From assembly GCA_038049695.1 (NCBI GenBank), contig CP142453.1:20526001-20590000 (forward strand): a stretch of DNA of 64,000 nucleotides, given 5' to 3'. Of this stretch, positions 13,304 to 24,678 are shown piece by piece. A program made the position numbers and the translations under genes. Position 1 is the first letter of the stretch. The number at the start of each line of letters is the position of its first letter. The stretch comes from Cinnamomum chago (taxonomy: Eukaryota; Streptophyta; Magnoliopsida; Laurales; Lauraceae). Under the pieces are notes generated by a model. It did no database searches. It was not told where the DNA came from and saw nothing but the letters and a program-made list of their open reading frames with translations.

Positions 13304-13455
13304 TTTTTTTTTTCTTTGCATTGAGTTCTCAACTCTTTGAGCTGAATAAATCTCTTTGAGCCTATAAGAAAGCCCGATAAACTCTCCTATAGTCTTAATG
13401 TGATAGTGCAGTTTCGAATCTGTTATCCTATGCCAACTGAGCTACCTCTTGAGGT
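13304..13455 (-). mobile_element. tRNA-derived SINE, copy 1
   Basis: On the minus strand the head carries a polymerase III A box TAGCTCAGTTGG (plus-strand 13433-13444) and a B box GATTCGAAACT (13410-13420), as in tRNA-derived SINEs. These are followed by a body with a GGAGAGTTTATCGGGCTTTC-type segment and an A-rich tail at the plus-strand T run 13305-13315. The same body is found in the copies at 13579-13745 and 44579-44693. Confidence 0.65.
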
Positions 13456-13578
13456 AAATGTCAAATCAACTATATTCTCTTCTATGATCTATCTATCCCA
13501 TGTGTTGTCTCAAGATTGTATCACGTTTTAAACTCCCAGTTCCCTGTGTTCAGTGTGCCCAGAGATTATTCAAGGACA

Positions 13579-13745
13579 TTATTATTATTTTATTTCTTTT
13601 GGCTATCGGAGGATTTCCAAACCTTCGGATCCAGAAGAAAGCCGAATAAACTCCCTTATAGCCCAAGTTTAGTAGTGCAGTTTTGAACCTACAATCTGTT
13701 GGTGTAAATTGTGATCCTAAGCCAACTTAGCTACTCCTTGGGGCC
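13579..13745 (-). mobile_element. tRNA-derived SINE, copy 2
   Basis: Same family and orientation as the copy 120 bp to the left. The A box (minus strand TAGCTAAGTTGG, plus-strand 13722-13733) and B box (AGGTTCAAAACT, 13679-13690) are slightly decayed. The body reads GGGAGTTTATTCGGCTTTCT, then GGATCCGAAGGTTTGGAAAT, and ends in CCGATAGCC plus an A-rich tail. It is the most complete copy in the window and the best seed for a family search. Confidence 0.65.
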
Positions 13746-15288
13746 CCACATTTTAAATATTTCTTCGAGTAAGATTTTAGTCCAATCAAAATTATGTCCC
13801 GCAACAGATTAGTCACATCAAAGACACATGATTTGACCCCTTTTTTTTTCTTATTTCTGTTGGCTGTTGTTTTCACACTATCATTTATCATGGTCGGCAT
13901 AGCTTTTATTGGACTAAAATCTTACTTAAAATTTTTTTTTTTTTAAGGGGAGTTAAAGTGGTCTGGATTTCTAATGAGAAGCCCATTGATGGATTTACAA
14001 GAGAAAATACCAGCACATGCTTAATATTTGGATGGTTCTCAAGTCATCAGGAGACCTAACCGACAAGTCACATAGAAAATGTTATAAAGATACCAGTTTA
14101 AAAAGATATATTTTCATCGTTGATAGTGATATTGAAATCCGTTTGTCTAATATCTTACTAGCTTGATTTGACCAGTGGGGTCCCACGCAAAAATATTGCT
14201 CGATTTTCTAGCCTCAAATCATGACCCCCTAAATTGATGCTGGAGACCAAAATTTCCTCATTGCTGCGTGTGGAACTCTCAAAGGAACTTGAAAATAGTG
14301 ACTACTTAGAAAATTCGTTTTTGCCGGCCTTGATTGTTTGCATTAGATTATATGATAATTGAATACATATAATTTATACACAAATGAGCTCTCCCGAATG
14401 ATTATTAAAAAAGTGATGTGTGAATAATGTGAGTGGGGTGAAATATATATATAAGATGGAGATGTAATGGGACCTTAATATGTTTTTCTATTAAAAAAAA
14501 GGTTATTTGATAGTCAGTTTTAAATATTCACATTTGATCTTTGATTTTTCACCACTTATAGCAAGAATTGTCCCAATCACTATATATTCTACCATTTGAG
14601 GGAGAATGGTAAAATGTAGAAAAGCAATCAATGGCACCATAAGAGCCTTGTGCCCACAAGCTAGTTTTTACTACATCTCTTCTCAGCTTTAGGGCATGTT
14701 CATGCGGCCACAATTCTATAAATAATTTGGGGAAAAGCTGTACACTTTCACATGGAGGAAATTTTCCATATATAATTTGTTGTGGCCATTTTTTATTGAA
14801 GAAAAGCACAAAAATAACTAATTTTTATGGATGCACAAAAAAGCATTTCCCATGAGGATAGAAAACTTTTTTCCACAAAATAGCGAAAGTCTACACAACT
14901 AATTTTAAATAGACTACACAAACATGCCCTTATTATAGTTTTTGGCAATAGCAGAGTCTCATATTATCAATAACTAAATTTAGGCTAATAGAAGACATAA
15001 GTCACAATTCTGATTGGAGTAAGTTTTAGATGGCTGATTGGAGTAAATTATTCCTTCATGATTAAGCAAGTAGTGCCCGTGATTTTGAGCTAGTGCATGC
15101 AGTTTTAAAGGTGGGGCTTACTAATAATTTATAGTTGTGGGCTCAGAGAATCTATGAATTCCACCCTTAACCTAGACTCAGGATTGGTTGACAAAGCTAA
15201 GCAATAATGTTTTATTAGGGTGATTAATATGAAAACCACAAAGAAACAAACTTCATCTCGAGAAAGAACCAAAAAATATTAAGTTTCA
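13746..15288. other. Intergenic stretch without recognisable genes
   Basis: AT-rich non-coding DNA upstream of the SAUR gene. I see no coding exon, RNA gene or clear transposon end. Confidence 0.4.
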
Positions 15289-15353
15289 ATTGATCGGTAG
15301 TGAGCTTCCCTGAAAGCTGTTTCAATTGATCGTAGTGAGCTTCCCTGAAAGCT
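15289..15353. repeat. Short tandem duplication (about 33 bp, two copies)
   Basis: TTCAATTGATCGGTAGTGAG followed by CTTCCCTGAAAGCT occurs twice in a row with a one-base difference. It lies about 320 bp upstream of the SAUR gene's TATA box. Confidence 0.85.
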
Positions 15354-15611
15354 CCTTTTAGAATAGAACCATTAAGACATCACCAACCATTCTTTTACTG
15401 GGAAAAAAAAACACCCCTCTCTCTCTCTCTCTCTCTCACCATAGGTTCCTGTGGAGGAGGCCAATGTGACTTCGCAAGAACGACCTTTAATAGGTGACAT
15501 TTAAAGCCATGCACCTTTTGACATGTGGCCTGGTCTCCATGCATCAGTATACCATACTCATTTTATCCCCGTGTTTTATTTCCCATAAGCCCATCATTCC
15601 ACCACTTACTC

Positions 15612-15619
15612 TATATAAA
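15612..15619 (+). promoter_or_regulatory. TATA box of the SAUR gene
   Basis: TATATAAA lies 80 bases upstream of the chosen ATG. Transcription would start at about 15645, giving a 5' leader of about 55 bases, normal for a SAUR gene. A CT repeat (15416-15437) lies further upstream. Confidence 0.65.
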
Positions 15620-15699
15620 CCACACCAACACACCCATTCTAGAGCACACCAACAAACCCATTCCAAAGCACCTTGTTTTATCATTGCCAAACTCCCGAC

Positions 15700-16113
15700 A
15701 TGGGCATGCCTACAACATATGTGAGGAAGAGGAATCTTCTAACTCTTAAGCATGTAGTAGAGAAGTTCCAAAGAAGTCTTTACTTATCCAAGAAACTGTC
15801 GTCCTCTCTCAGCCACGGCCATGGCCGCCGGGGCATCGAATTCGGTCGAAAAGCCAAAGTGCCTGAGGACGTAAAGGAAGGCCATTTCGCAGTGCTTGCT
15901 ATAGAAGATGGCCGGTCCAAGAGGTTCGTCGTCGCATTGAGATATCTGGGCCATCCACAGTTCCAAAGACTCTTGGACCAGGCTGCGGAGGAGTATGGTT
16001 TTGAACATGAAGGCGCACTCGCCATCCCTTGCCGACCAAGCGAGCTCGAGAGAATCTTGTGTGAGCAATGGAAGGAGGAAACGGGTGGTGATGATGGTAG
16101 GGACTTTGAGTAA
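15700..16113 (+). CDS. SAUR family (small auxin-up RNA) protein
   Basis: An intronless 137-aa gene, as is typical of SAURs, which are early auxin-response proteins; many promote cell expansion by inhibiting PP2C.D phosphatases at the plasma membrane. The N-terminal 50 residues are basic (LKHVVEKFQRSLYLSKKL). The SAUR domain spans about 54-121: VPEDVKEGHFAVLAIED, KRFVVALRYLGHPQFQRLLD, QAAEEYGFEHEGALAIPC, then PSELERIL. A short acidic tail follows. The first in-frame ATG is at 15700. The open frame extends upstream to a TTG at 15673, but without an ATG, and the TATA box at 15612 suits the chosen start. The individual SAUR subclass cannot be fixed by eye. Confidence 0.93.
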   Translation: MGMPTTYVRKRNLLTLKHVVEKFQRSLYLSKKLSSSLSHGHGRRGIEFGRKAKVPEDVKEGHFAVLAIEDGRSKRFVVALRYLGHPQFQRLLDQAAEEYGFEHEGALAIPCRPSELERILCEQWKEETGGDDGRDFE

Positions 16114-18707
16114 CCCATGTCATTTGCATGTAACTGTGTCCTTGTTCAACAAAATCTATGTTTCTTTGTGGAAATGTGTTCATATTTTCATCTAAGCATT
16201 GCAATGCAACATGACCATGGGCCTATTTATTTCATGTAATTGAACTCCTAGGAATTCTATCACTGTATTTCTTCTATAAGTAGTTAAAAATAAAAAAGCA
16301 AATATTCAAAATTGGCCGCTAAAGAATTTCACCTTCAATGGGAAATAAATTAGGAAAGATGGAGAATGAATACTCAACATCACCTTAATAATTCAAATAG
16401 TAAGAAAGTCAAAGTCTAGTTAGTCTATATGATTTACATCTCCACCTTATATCCTTTACCCCCTCACCTTTTTATAAATAATAATTCGCTGGAGCCCACT
16501 TGATCACGAATTAATTATCTATTCAGTTTCATATGGATGGTCCTTTTTAGTAACATTTTAAATGCTACAACTGAACATAAACATGCTTAATACCTAACAT
16601 TGGTACATTATTACTCATCATCCTTTTCAAGATCAATTACATGGCTTTTTGTAAGAAGAGAAGTGAAGGGATGTTTCACTCCATTTGTTATTTGATCAAA
16701 TGATTCTCTGAGGGAAGCTTGGATGTGCAAGCTGCTTGTGGGACCAATAGTCAATCCAAGTTGCTTATGGTTGGTATTGGTCAAACACCTCAATAGAGTG
16801 ATTTGACTACTCGTCTGAAACGCCTTACCTTACGTCATCACATCTTCAAATCCCGTTAAATAAATGGCTACCAGTTTGGATTTGTTGGGATTTATTATAA
16901 ATGAATTGCATAGGAATTTTTACATTCATGTGGGCAGCACATTCAATTTTCTGAATTCCATTGAAAGTCCCCATGTTCTACATTTTCAAGCATTTCTCGA
17001 TTCCTCTCCCTTACATTGAGATGGGCTTTGCCAAATCATATATATAGTTTAGTGGCAAAACAGCTTAGTCTCACGTGCAAATTAGTGATAAATTCTAATC
17101 TTCACATTTATAGTACCACTCTTTAACCACATGTAGAAAAAAAAAATCTCGATCTGAGAAGGAATGGTCAATGGTCTATCTAGTGGGTCTTACTTGCCTC
17201 TTATCTCTCATAATTGTGACCTGTTAAAATTTGAATTTCATCTATTGGTCTCACTTTCCTCTGAGCATTCTGCCATTACCATCTGGCTGTACCTTTTATG
17301 GTCGGATCCAAATTCTGTTTGGACGGTTGCCACATGGGTTGAGATGTCACATCTCATCTTTTAAAAGAATCACATCTGTTTAAAATAAAGAAATAAAAAA
17401 ATCTTTCCTTGTGGCACCCCCAACAGGGGATCCGTTTGCTTTATGGTCTATCATGTGGGTCCCACTTTCCTCTTTCTCGACCATAATTATCACCTGCAAA
17501 AATTTGGTATGCACCCACCCACATCCCCTGATTAGATATTTTTATTTTCCACACAGTTAAAATAATTATGACTTGCAAAAATTTAGTATTTACCCACACC
17601 TCCTCTCCTCCCCGAATTGGTTACACAAAAATTAATTGGGGTGGATCAGACAACATTAATGATTGTAATTTGAGTTACTTCATCTTCTCAAAATAGTACC
17701 TCCCTTGATCAGATACTTTTATTTTGCACACATATAAATGACTTTTCAAACCATTATTCCTCATGATTGTCATGATCTTAGATGAACCACAAAGCTTGAC
17801 CATTTCATGCAGAGGGACATCCGGACCATCCCTGGAGATACCAAAATCCTACAACTTTGGTCCGGTTCAACAAGCAGCAATCAAATCCTTATCTGAAAGA
17901 CCCACATTTACCAATTGTAAGTCTTCAAGGATTTAGGAAGTGAAAATCCTTATTTTTTTTAGGATTTTCGAGTCCAATCTTCCTCATATGATTTGAAAAT
18001 CGTATAATTTTGTAGATTTTATTAATCAATGTCAATTTTTCGCAATTATACGTACCAATATACAGCCATATCAATGTGAAATCCTTAACCTATACAAATA
18101 CTCGAGGAATCCTCAAAACTTAGATAGTGAGGAATTCTCAAAATTGCACAGGTTCAGTACCAAACATGCCTTTAAACTTTAGAAAGTGAAGGCATTTTAA
18201 CCTAAAACGGTCCCAAATATTTTACTTGTTATTGATTGGTTACAGAAGATTCCTGTCATAATCTTATCCAGAATCCAGCCTATAGGTCTGTCCAACTGAG
18301 AAGAAACCATCTCTTGATCACTTGATGGAACAATGTTTAGATGTCCCAATCAATCAACAGAAATCGAAAACATAACATGATGAAGGAGAAACTACTAGAA
18401 CAACCCACTGATATAAATTATGAAGAAATCCCTAGGACAGGGGCTTTGATATGACAAATAATAAAACCACTCAAAGAATTATGGAGGTTTCTCTTCTTTT
18501 TTTTTTATCCCCAGAAAAGGAAGTTTATTTACTTAACCGAGAACTGTCTTCACAGAAGGTCAACTCATCATCCTAACCCACTGATATAAGCCCCCAATCC
18601 AGTTTATTGATTTTAGAAAGCATCATTCATTTTTTTAGATTTTAATCCAACAGTGAATGGTAGGTGGGGCCTGGGTGAGTGTCAAATTTGACTGTGTGAC
18701 AATTCAC
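16114..18707. other. Intergenic stretch downstream of the SAUR gene
   Basis: The first 150 bases should hold the SAUR 3' UTR. The rest is AT-rich and non-coding. Between about 17164 and 17620 there are two or three diverged direct copies of a block containing GGTCTATC-GTGGGTC, ACTTTCCTCT, CATAATTNTNACCTG and AAAATTTG. No gene seen. Confidence 0.4.
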
Positions 18708-18710
18708 TGA

Positions 18711-18993
18711 GGGCCCGTTTGGTAAATTTACTAATAAAGTCAAGTTAAGTTAAACATCCCATCAAAAACACTTTTTACAAAAATCCCCTCCATCTTTTCC
18801 AAAAAAAGTCAAAAAGCAACTACATTTACTCACTAAAAGACAAAAAATCTACATTTTCCCATACAAAAAGTCAAAAATATTCCATTCCAAACAACTAAAA
18901 ACAAAATATCATCATAACTTACTTATATTTTATTCATTCTTTTCATTTCACTTCACTCCACTTTATTTTAAAAGTAAATTACCAAACGGGCCC
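18711..18993. mobile_element. MITE, PIF/Harbinger-like, TGA target duplication (283 bp)
   Basis: Inverted ends GGGCCCGTTTGGTAA / TTACCAAACGGGCCC extend imperfectly for about 25 bases. TGA flanks the element on both sides (18708-18710 and 18994-18996). A 3-bp duplication and GGG-GTTTGG ends fit Tourist-like MITEs of the PIF/Harbinger superfamily, although that superfamily usually prefers TWA. The element at 53885-54325 has related ends and the same TGA. Confidence 0.75.
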
Positions 18994-18996
18994 TGA

Positions 18997-21900
18997 GGGA
19001 TAGTGTTGCTGAGAGGAGAATAACTTAGTTTTAGGTGGGCTTGGTGGTCCAAAGAACAGAGCAGACTACATGAATAAACCAAAGTGGATGGAATATTGCT
19101 ATATATTACTCAGATGGAAGCAAAATATGTTCACCTCCTGTAAAAAGAAGTATGTTCCATGAAGATATTGGGTTAAATGAAGGTGGGCCCACCAAAGTCA
19201 AATCGTCCCTACATCCACAGGAGATTCAAGCTGCTTCACTATTGTTAGAGATCACCACAAAAGAAAAATAACTCTCTTCTCGTGTACACAACAGTACAAG
19301 CCTTCATTATCTCTCTCAGTCTCTCTCCATGTTAGCTTCTTTCCCCCATAGTACAATGCTCTCACTACTGAGACACCCACAGTCATCAGATTAGACCTTA
19401 TAACAGATGGTCTGATTAAACCGATAATTTACAAATAAATCCTTATAAATTCAATAATATCCAGATCATGCCCCCAACAACCCATCACCCAAAGCATGCA
19501 GCAGGTACCATTTGGCTGAGTTATTAATTGTTGTTACCTGGAGCTGAAAGTGGAAAGGGGTCCATCCTGTCATGTGGGTATGAATAAGGCTGGGACGGGG
19601 ACAGGATAGGATGCTTACCAGCTGTGAGATGTTTTTGTATCAGAAGTTCTGTTGTCATTAGCTGGTTTATTGCACTGGATGGACTGGTACAGACACTGTA
19701 CTATTGTACTCAGCAGGATTTCTGAAAACTGCTCTTCGCACCACCGTTCTCTGTTCTCTCCTTCAAATAACCTCTTGTCTCTGCATGCATAACAGAAATG
19801 CCTAACTATCAGTGCTGAAAAACAATTTTGGGTCTCCTTTCTAAAACGAAAACCATTTTGCCATAACATCTGTGGAATGAGAAACACTACGTACCAAAAA
19901 AAAAAGAGGTAAAGAGTGGGTACGAGGTATAGACATAGATATATAGCGGTAATTCTCACCTGACTGCTCAAGATTCGAATCATCGACATGCCCACCTTCC
20001 CTCAACAAAGATTTTGATACCTATCCCAATGTGTACTTCCTTGATAGTTCTAATAGCTGTTAAAATTGATGTAGTGGCAATTGGAGAAGGGTGTTGGGAT
20101 TACTAAAGACTCCAACCCTGCACTTAGCACATATGGGCTCATGACTTGCAAGAAAATTGTATTAATCTTTTTATTTGACTTTAATTACAACCCATGGATG
20201 GATTAATATAATATAGTTGTTGGATATGGTTATGGCAATTAATGTGAAAAAGGCAAGATTATATAACTTATGGCAGCAGTGGTTTGGGAAAGAGACAATG
20301 CCTATAAAAAGCATCTGTCTTTTATGTCCAAATGGGCAGCTACAGGATCTAGGCGAAAGAGACTGGGAAGAAGATGGGGAAAGAGATTAGAAAGGAGTAC
20401 AACTTGGGAAAGCGACTGAACTTTGCACTTCTTCCCCACAACTTGCATTTCCACGTTCCTACCAATTAATGGATAGCTAGCTCAAGTAGCAATGGTCAGT
20501 TTGAAAATTCTCCGGTCAAATGATTTCAAACAATGTCGAGAGAGAGAGAGAGCCCAAAAAATCCCAATGTGTCTATCCTCTAAAAAGTGCAAGATTATGT
20601 TTTTGAACCTGATACTTTATGTAGATATTTTTCCTGTACTAGTATCTATTAGAAGATACTCATACAAATTATTATGCCAGCTTCAGAGGAAATAATAACG
20701 CTATGCAAGAATTGTATGTATCTATGCTGATAATAAGAGAGAGAGAGAGAGATATTCTGCATTTCTATCCCTTACATGAGAAACCGAAATCCTGTATCGA
20801 GGAAAAACACTTTTTTTTTTCTCTTTTACTATGTCACATCAAATAATGGTTTTCTCTTTATCATAAAATCCTCATGTCTCATGAATGTATCAAAGGTAAA
20901 ACAAAAGTGCCAAAAAAATGTCTTCCCGCTTTTTGATGTCATAGATATATGATTTTTACCATATCTCATAACGAACGGGTTCTAGAGGGAGCCCAATGGT
21001 TAAGTGGTTTTTGGCACGTCCATAAATGAGCCAAAAGGATTATAAGGTGTACCCCAATAGAATTTCTTGGGTTTTTTTCCAATATTCCAACACAAATGTC
21101 AACTTTGAGCAGTGACAAAAGAAGAATTTTCTTGAAGAATCGCCTCTGATCCCATCTTATATAGTCTATTCTTTTGTACTTTCAGAATTTATAACAAATT
21201 TTTTGGTACACCAGTCAAGGGGATTGGGAGTGTAGGACCCATGGTAGCCCACACATGTGGGCGGATGAGCCCATATAAGTGAAAAAAAGAGCCCACAAAT
21301 ATGGGAAGAATGGCATACCGAGAGATCAATTATTGGATAGCCCAACTGCATTTAAGGTGGCAAAGAGTTTCGGTCATGGAATCTCCTATATATCAATGCT
21401 TGCAGGAGAAACTCACTCATTTTTTATTTAACTACATGGAGAAGAGTACTTGATCTCACACCCTCTTTAGCACACATCTCTAACCAGTTAAGCTATAGTC
21501 CGGAATAATCAAATGACCCATTTGAACATTGCATTAGATATATAAAAGAGTTTCAAGGACTTCAACAAATTTAGATCTTTTACTATCAACTATGGCCTCT
21601 CTATCTTCCAAAGATACGAACCCCGAGAATAAGGGAACCCTTTGTATTGCTTTAGATTTGATCTAAACTTGAAGTTCTACTCACATCTACGCTCGGAGGT
21701 TTCATATGTGAGGCATGGTTTCAAGACTTCAGGGTTCATTTTTTTCACTCATTTTACATATGTAAATGTTATACATCCATAACATTTATGCATAAACATA
21801 TTTGTAAGGACTCATTTGCACATTACATGCATAAATCTTGGCATGTAAATGTGGTCATTTTCAAGTCAAGACTTTTGAACCTCTTCAGATGTGAAACCAT

Positions 21901-22575
21901 TTACACACTTCACACTCAAAGACGATATGCTATACCACCCCCACCTTATTTCCTCCTACAATAGGTCATGGAACCATCAACCACCTTCTGTATTTTTGCA
22001 ACTTGTGAGCCGCAAATTTATAATTGGAATTGTGCAAATTCTTTTATTAAACTAATCAATAAACCCCCAAGATATTTAGTTTCTTTTTTATTTTCTATTT
22101 GATAGAATCAAGATGTTTAGTTTCACATCTTGATTGTTCATAGATTTTCAGAAAAATACAAAAAATACCAAAAAAACACAAATGTTAGATATCTTACTTT
22201 TTCCACTTTCGTGAGCCCTCAATTCATGATCTACATATAGATGGTAAATCTCAAAACATTAAGTTTTATAATCTAGGTCCTCCCAATTCGAGAGAAATGT
22301 GAAATAAAAGAAAACATCTAAATTCCACTTTCTAATTATCTACAGTTTTGTGTGCCCAATTTATGATCCAAACTATTCAATATTCTCATAGATATGAAAA
22401 ACCCCATTGCAGAAATTTTAATGACTAAGAACTTCATGGATTTTAAGAAAAATGCGGAAAAAAAAAAACTTAATCCTTCATTCTTATTTTTTTCTCTTTT
22501 TTTTCCCTTTTTTGTGGGCCCTCAATTCGTGATATGAACTACTCATTGTGTTTGAGACCTACTACTTTCTCTTTG
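18997..22575. other. Intergenic stretch without recognisable genes
   Basis: AT-rich non-coding DNA with short GA runs near 20537 and 20739. On the minus strand near 21440-21500 a CTTAACTGGTTAGAG motif resembles a polymerase III A box, but no tRNA fold is visible. The 126-codon frame at 19615-19995 (minus) has no recognisable domain and is not called. Confidence 0.4.
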
Positions 22576-22584
22576 TAAAATAAA

Positions 22585-23441
22585 GAGGATTTTACCGAAA
22601 AAATAGATTAGGTGACCATCATACTGAAAAAGGTAATTTTAAGTGCCCTTGCACTAAATCAGTCATTTTGCCCGAAAACATATTTTTTTTAACATTCTCT
22701 ACTAGGGTCCTTATCAAACTTTTTTTTTAATGTTAAAGGTCCCTAGCGACCCTGCGTCGGCCCGTTCATATATTTTAGGGCTTAAAAGCTCAATTTTCTC
22801 TCTTGTTTGCTTCCTTCCTCTTTCTCAGCATTGACTGCGACTCTACATCAGCTGTCAGGCATTTTTACAGTGATTTCCAGTAGTCCTCCATCGAGCCATA
22901 GTGACACGGAACTAGGAATTATGAAAATGATTTCTGAAAAGTAAAAAATCATGTTTTGGGGCCAAGTACAAACCCCACATTTCCATTGGTCTGCCCCAAA
23001 TAACAACATAAGCACTTTAATGTTCTCCGCCAAACAACAACATATGGCTTTAATGGTCTTCAAGATGAGAGAATATCCTACAGAGGGGAAGCAAGTCGAG
23101 CATGGTATTTTTTTTCAAGAACAGGGAATGAGGGATAAGTTTCGTGCATTTATAAGCGTACACCGCTGGGTCGATAGAGACCCTTAACATTACAAATAAA
23201 GGTCAATTGAGACCCTACAAGCAAAGTAAATGGGAGTTTTGTGAAGGTTAGGATGGACCGCAGGGTCTCAATCGACCCTTAACATTGCAAATGAAGGTCG
23301 ATAGGGACCCTAGTAAAGAATGTTAAAAAAAATACATTTTCGGCGAAAATGACTGATTTGGTGCAAGGGCACTTAAAATTACCTTAAAAATATGGTGGTC
23401 ACCTAATCTTGTTTTTTTTTTTTTTTTTCTGTTAAATCCCA
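22585..23441. mobile_element. Non-autonomous Mutator-like element (MULE) with long inverted ends (857 bp)
   Basis: The first and last 110 or so bases are inverted repeats. Each end starts GGATTTTACCGAAAA (left) or GGATTTAACAGAAAA (right, inverted), followed by GATTAGGTGACC, GGTAATTTTAAGTGCCCTTG, AAATCAGTCATTTT and TTTTTTTTAACATTCT. A 9-bp direct repeat TAAAATAAA flanks it (22576-22584 and 23442-23450), the length Mutator-type transposases make; it is low-complexity, so it is weaker evidence than it looks. The interior has no transposase frame but holds repeated GGTCGATNGAGACCCT segments around 23160-23310. The left part (about 22780-22850) could be captured host sequence, but I do not recognise it. 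Confidence 0.75.
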
Positions 23442-23450
23442 TAAAATAAA

Positions 23451-24489
23451 ATAAAAAAGTTCAGCCTTAGAGCCCACTAAATTGTATAAAAATTACTATA
23501 GCTCCTTTCTTGCTTTCTTTCCGTCCTATATCATTTATTCATGTGAAAATGAGTACTCTTCCAAACAAATAAGGTACATAATATGTTTCACATATATAAA
23601 TTTTATCTATGTAAATCCCATTTTCATATCCCATGTGTAAAAGGCAAACGAGTCGATAGTATGGTTTTAAGGATTTGGCATTAGAGTTTAATATTTAATC
23701 CACTTTGAAGAATGAATAAAACTTTTAAGGTTCAAGACTTGGTATAAAACTTCCAAACATTTTGGCTTTCGAGGATTGTATCAAGACTTTTGAGGACTCA
23801 AAAGATTGGTCCCATTCAAGGATATATGAGATCATATATCTTATTGATAGTCAAGGTGGCTGGGTGCAGTATTTTTGGTTTTATTCAAAACCCAGAAAAG
23901 AAATGGTTGTCTATAAATATTAGAATAATGTAAATTTTCCTTTAAAATATGGATTCAAACCCATGACTTTACATGGATAAACTGGTCCTTCTTATATTTG
24001 TGCTTCTAGTCTCTAAACAACAAAACAAGGACAAATGCATGAATTACCATCTCACTGGTCAATCTAATAGATGTATGTATTCAAATATGCCCCAAAACAC
24101 AAAATGAATGTAACTGATTTCCTAATATTTCTAAGAAGTGTATTCCCATCAAATGGCTAGAATTAACATAAAAACAAAGAAAAAGATCCACAAATTGCCA
24201 TTAAATAGCTTCCCATTTGGTGGAAAATGCATACCCAATCATCTCCCTGGAAAATCAAATGCTAGAAAAGGTGGGGTCCTTCTATATCTCCACCTTACAG
24301 CCTCTAGCCCTCCTTAGTGGGAACCATTTTAAAATAAATACCTAGAAATTCAATTCCATGTAAACAAGCAGGATAAATGCATGAATTACCATCTAAAATG
24401 ATCAATTTAATAGATGTATCTATTCAAATATTCCCTATACACAAAATGAAAGAATTTGTGAAGCAGAAATATATCCCGCGCCCACAGGG
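23451..24489. other. Intergenic stretch downstream of the UGT gene
   Basis: AT-rich non-coding DNA. It contains two direct copies of a roughly 95-bp block, at 24014-24112 and 24361-24452, sharing AAATGCATGAATTACCATCT, TAATAGATGTAT and ATTCAAATAT. Nothing else was recognised. Confidence 0.4.
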
Positions 24490-24552
24490 AAGACCAAGGT
24501 TCGAGCAGCGCTCGCCTTACCGGAGTGCGACCCCTCCGGCCAACTGATCTAA
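24490..24552 (-). other. tRNA-like segment, possible SINE head
   Basis: On the minus strand GATCAGTTGGCCGG resembles a polymerase III A box, and GCTCGAACCTTGG about 40 bases on resembles a B box. Between them CCGGAG and CTCCGG could form a stem. It is locally GC-rich in AT-rich DNA. I could not fold it into a full tRNA with an acceptor stem, so a SINE remnant or tRNA pseudogene is more likely. Confidence 0.35.
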
Positions 24553-24678
24553 TCTTCCAAAAGACAGAGAAAAAAAAAATTACATGGGAACCTAATCACA
24601 GCTACTTTACAAATTGGTATCCTTTTGCCTAATTGGTTGTACAGTGACTTTTTATTAAGATCAAGATTGCAGAAGAAC

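Noticed and set aside
15780..16204. Three minus-strand frames of about 94-112 codons
   Set aside because: Shadows of the SAUR coding sequence on the other strand.
19615..19995. 126-codon open frame on the minus strand
   Set aside because: No family resemblance, AT-rich codon mix, and in an intergenic stretch without other gene signals.
21440..21500. Possible tRNA on the minus strand
   Set aside because: An A-box-like word is present, but there is no acceptor stem or proper T arm.
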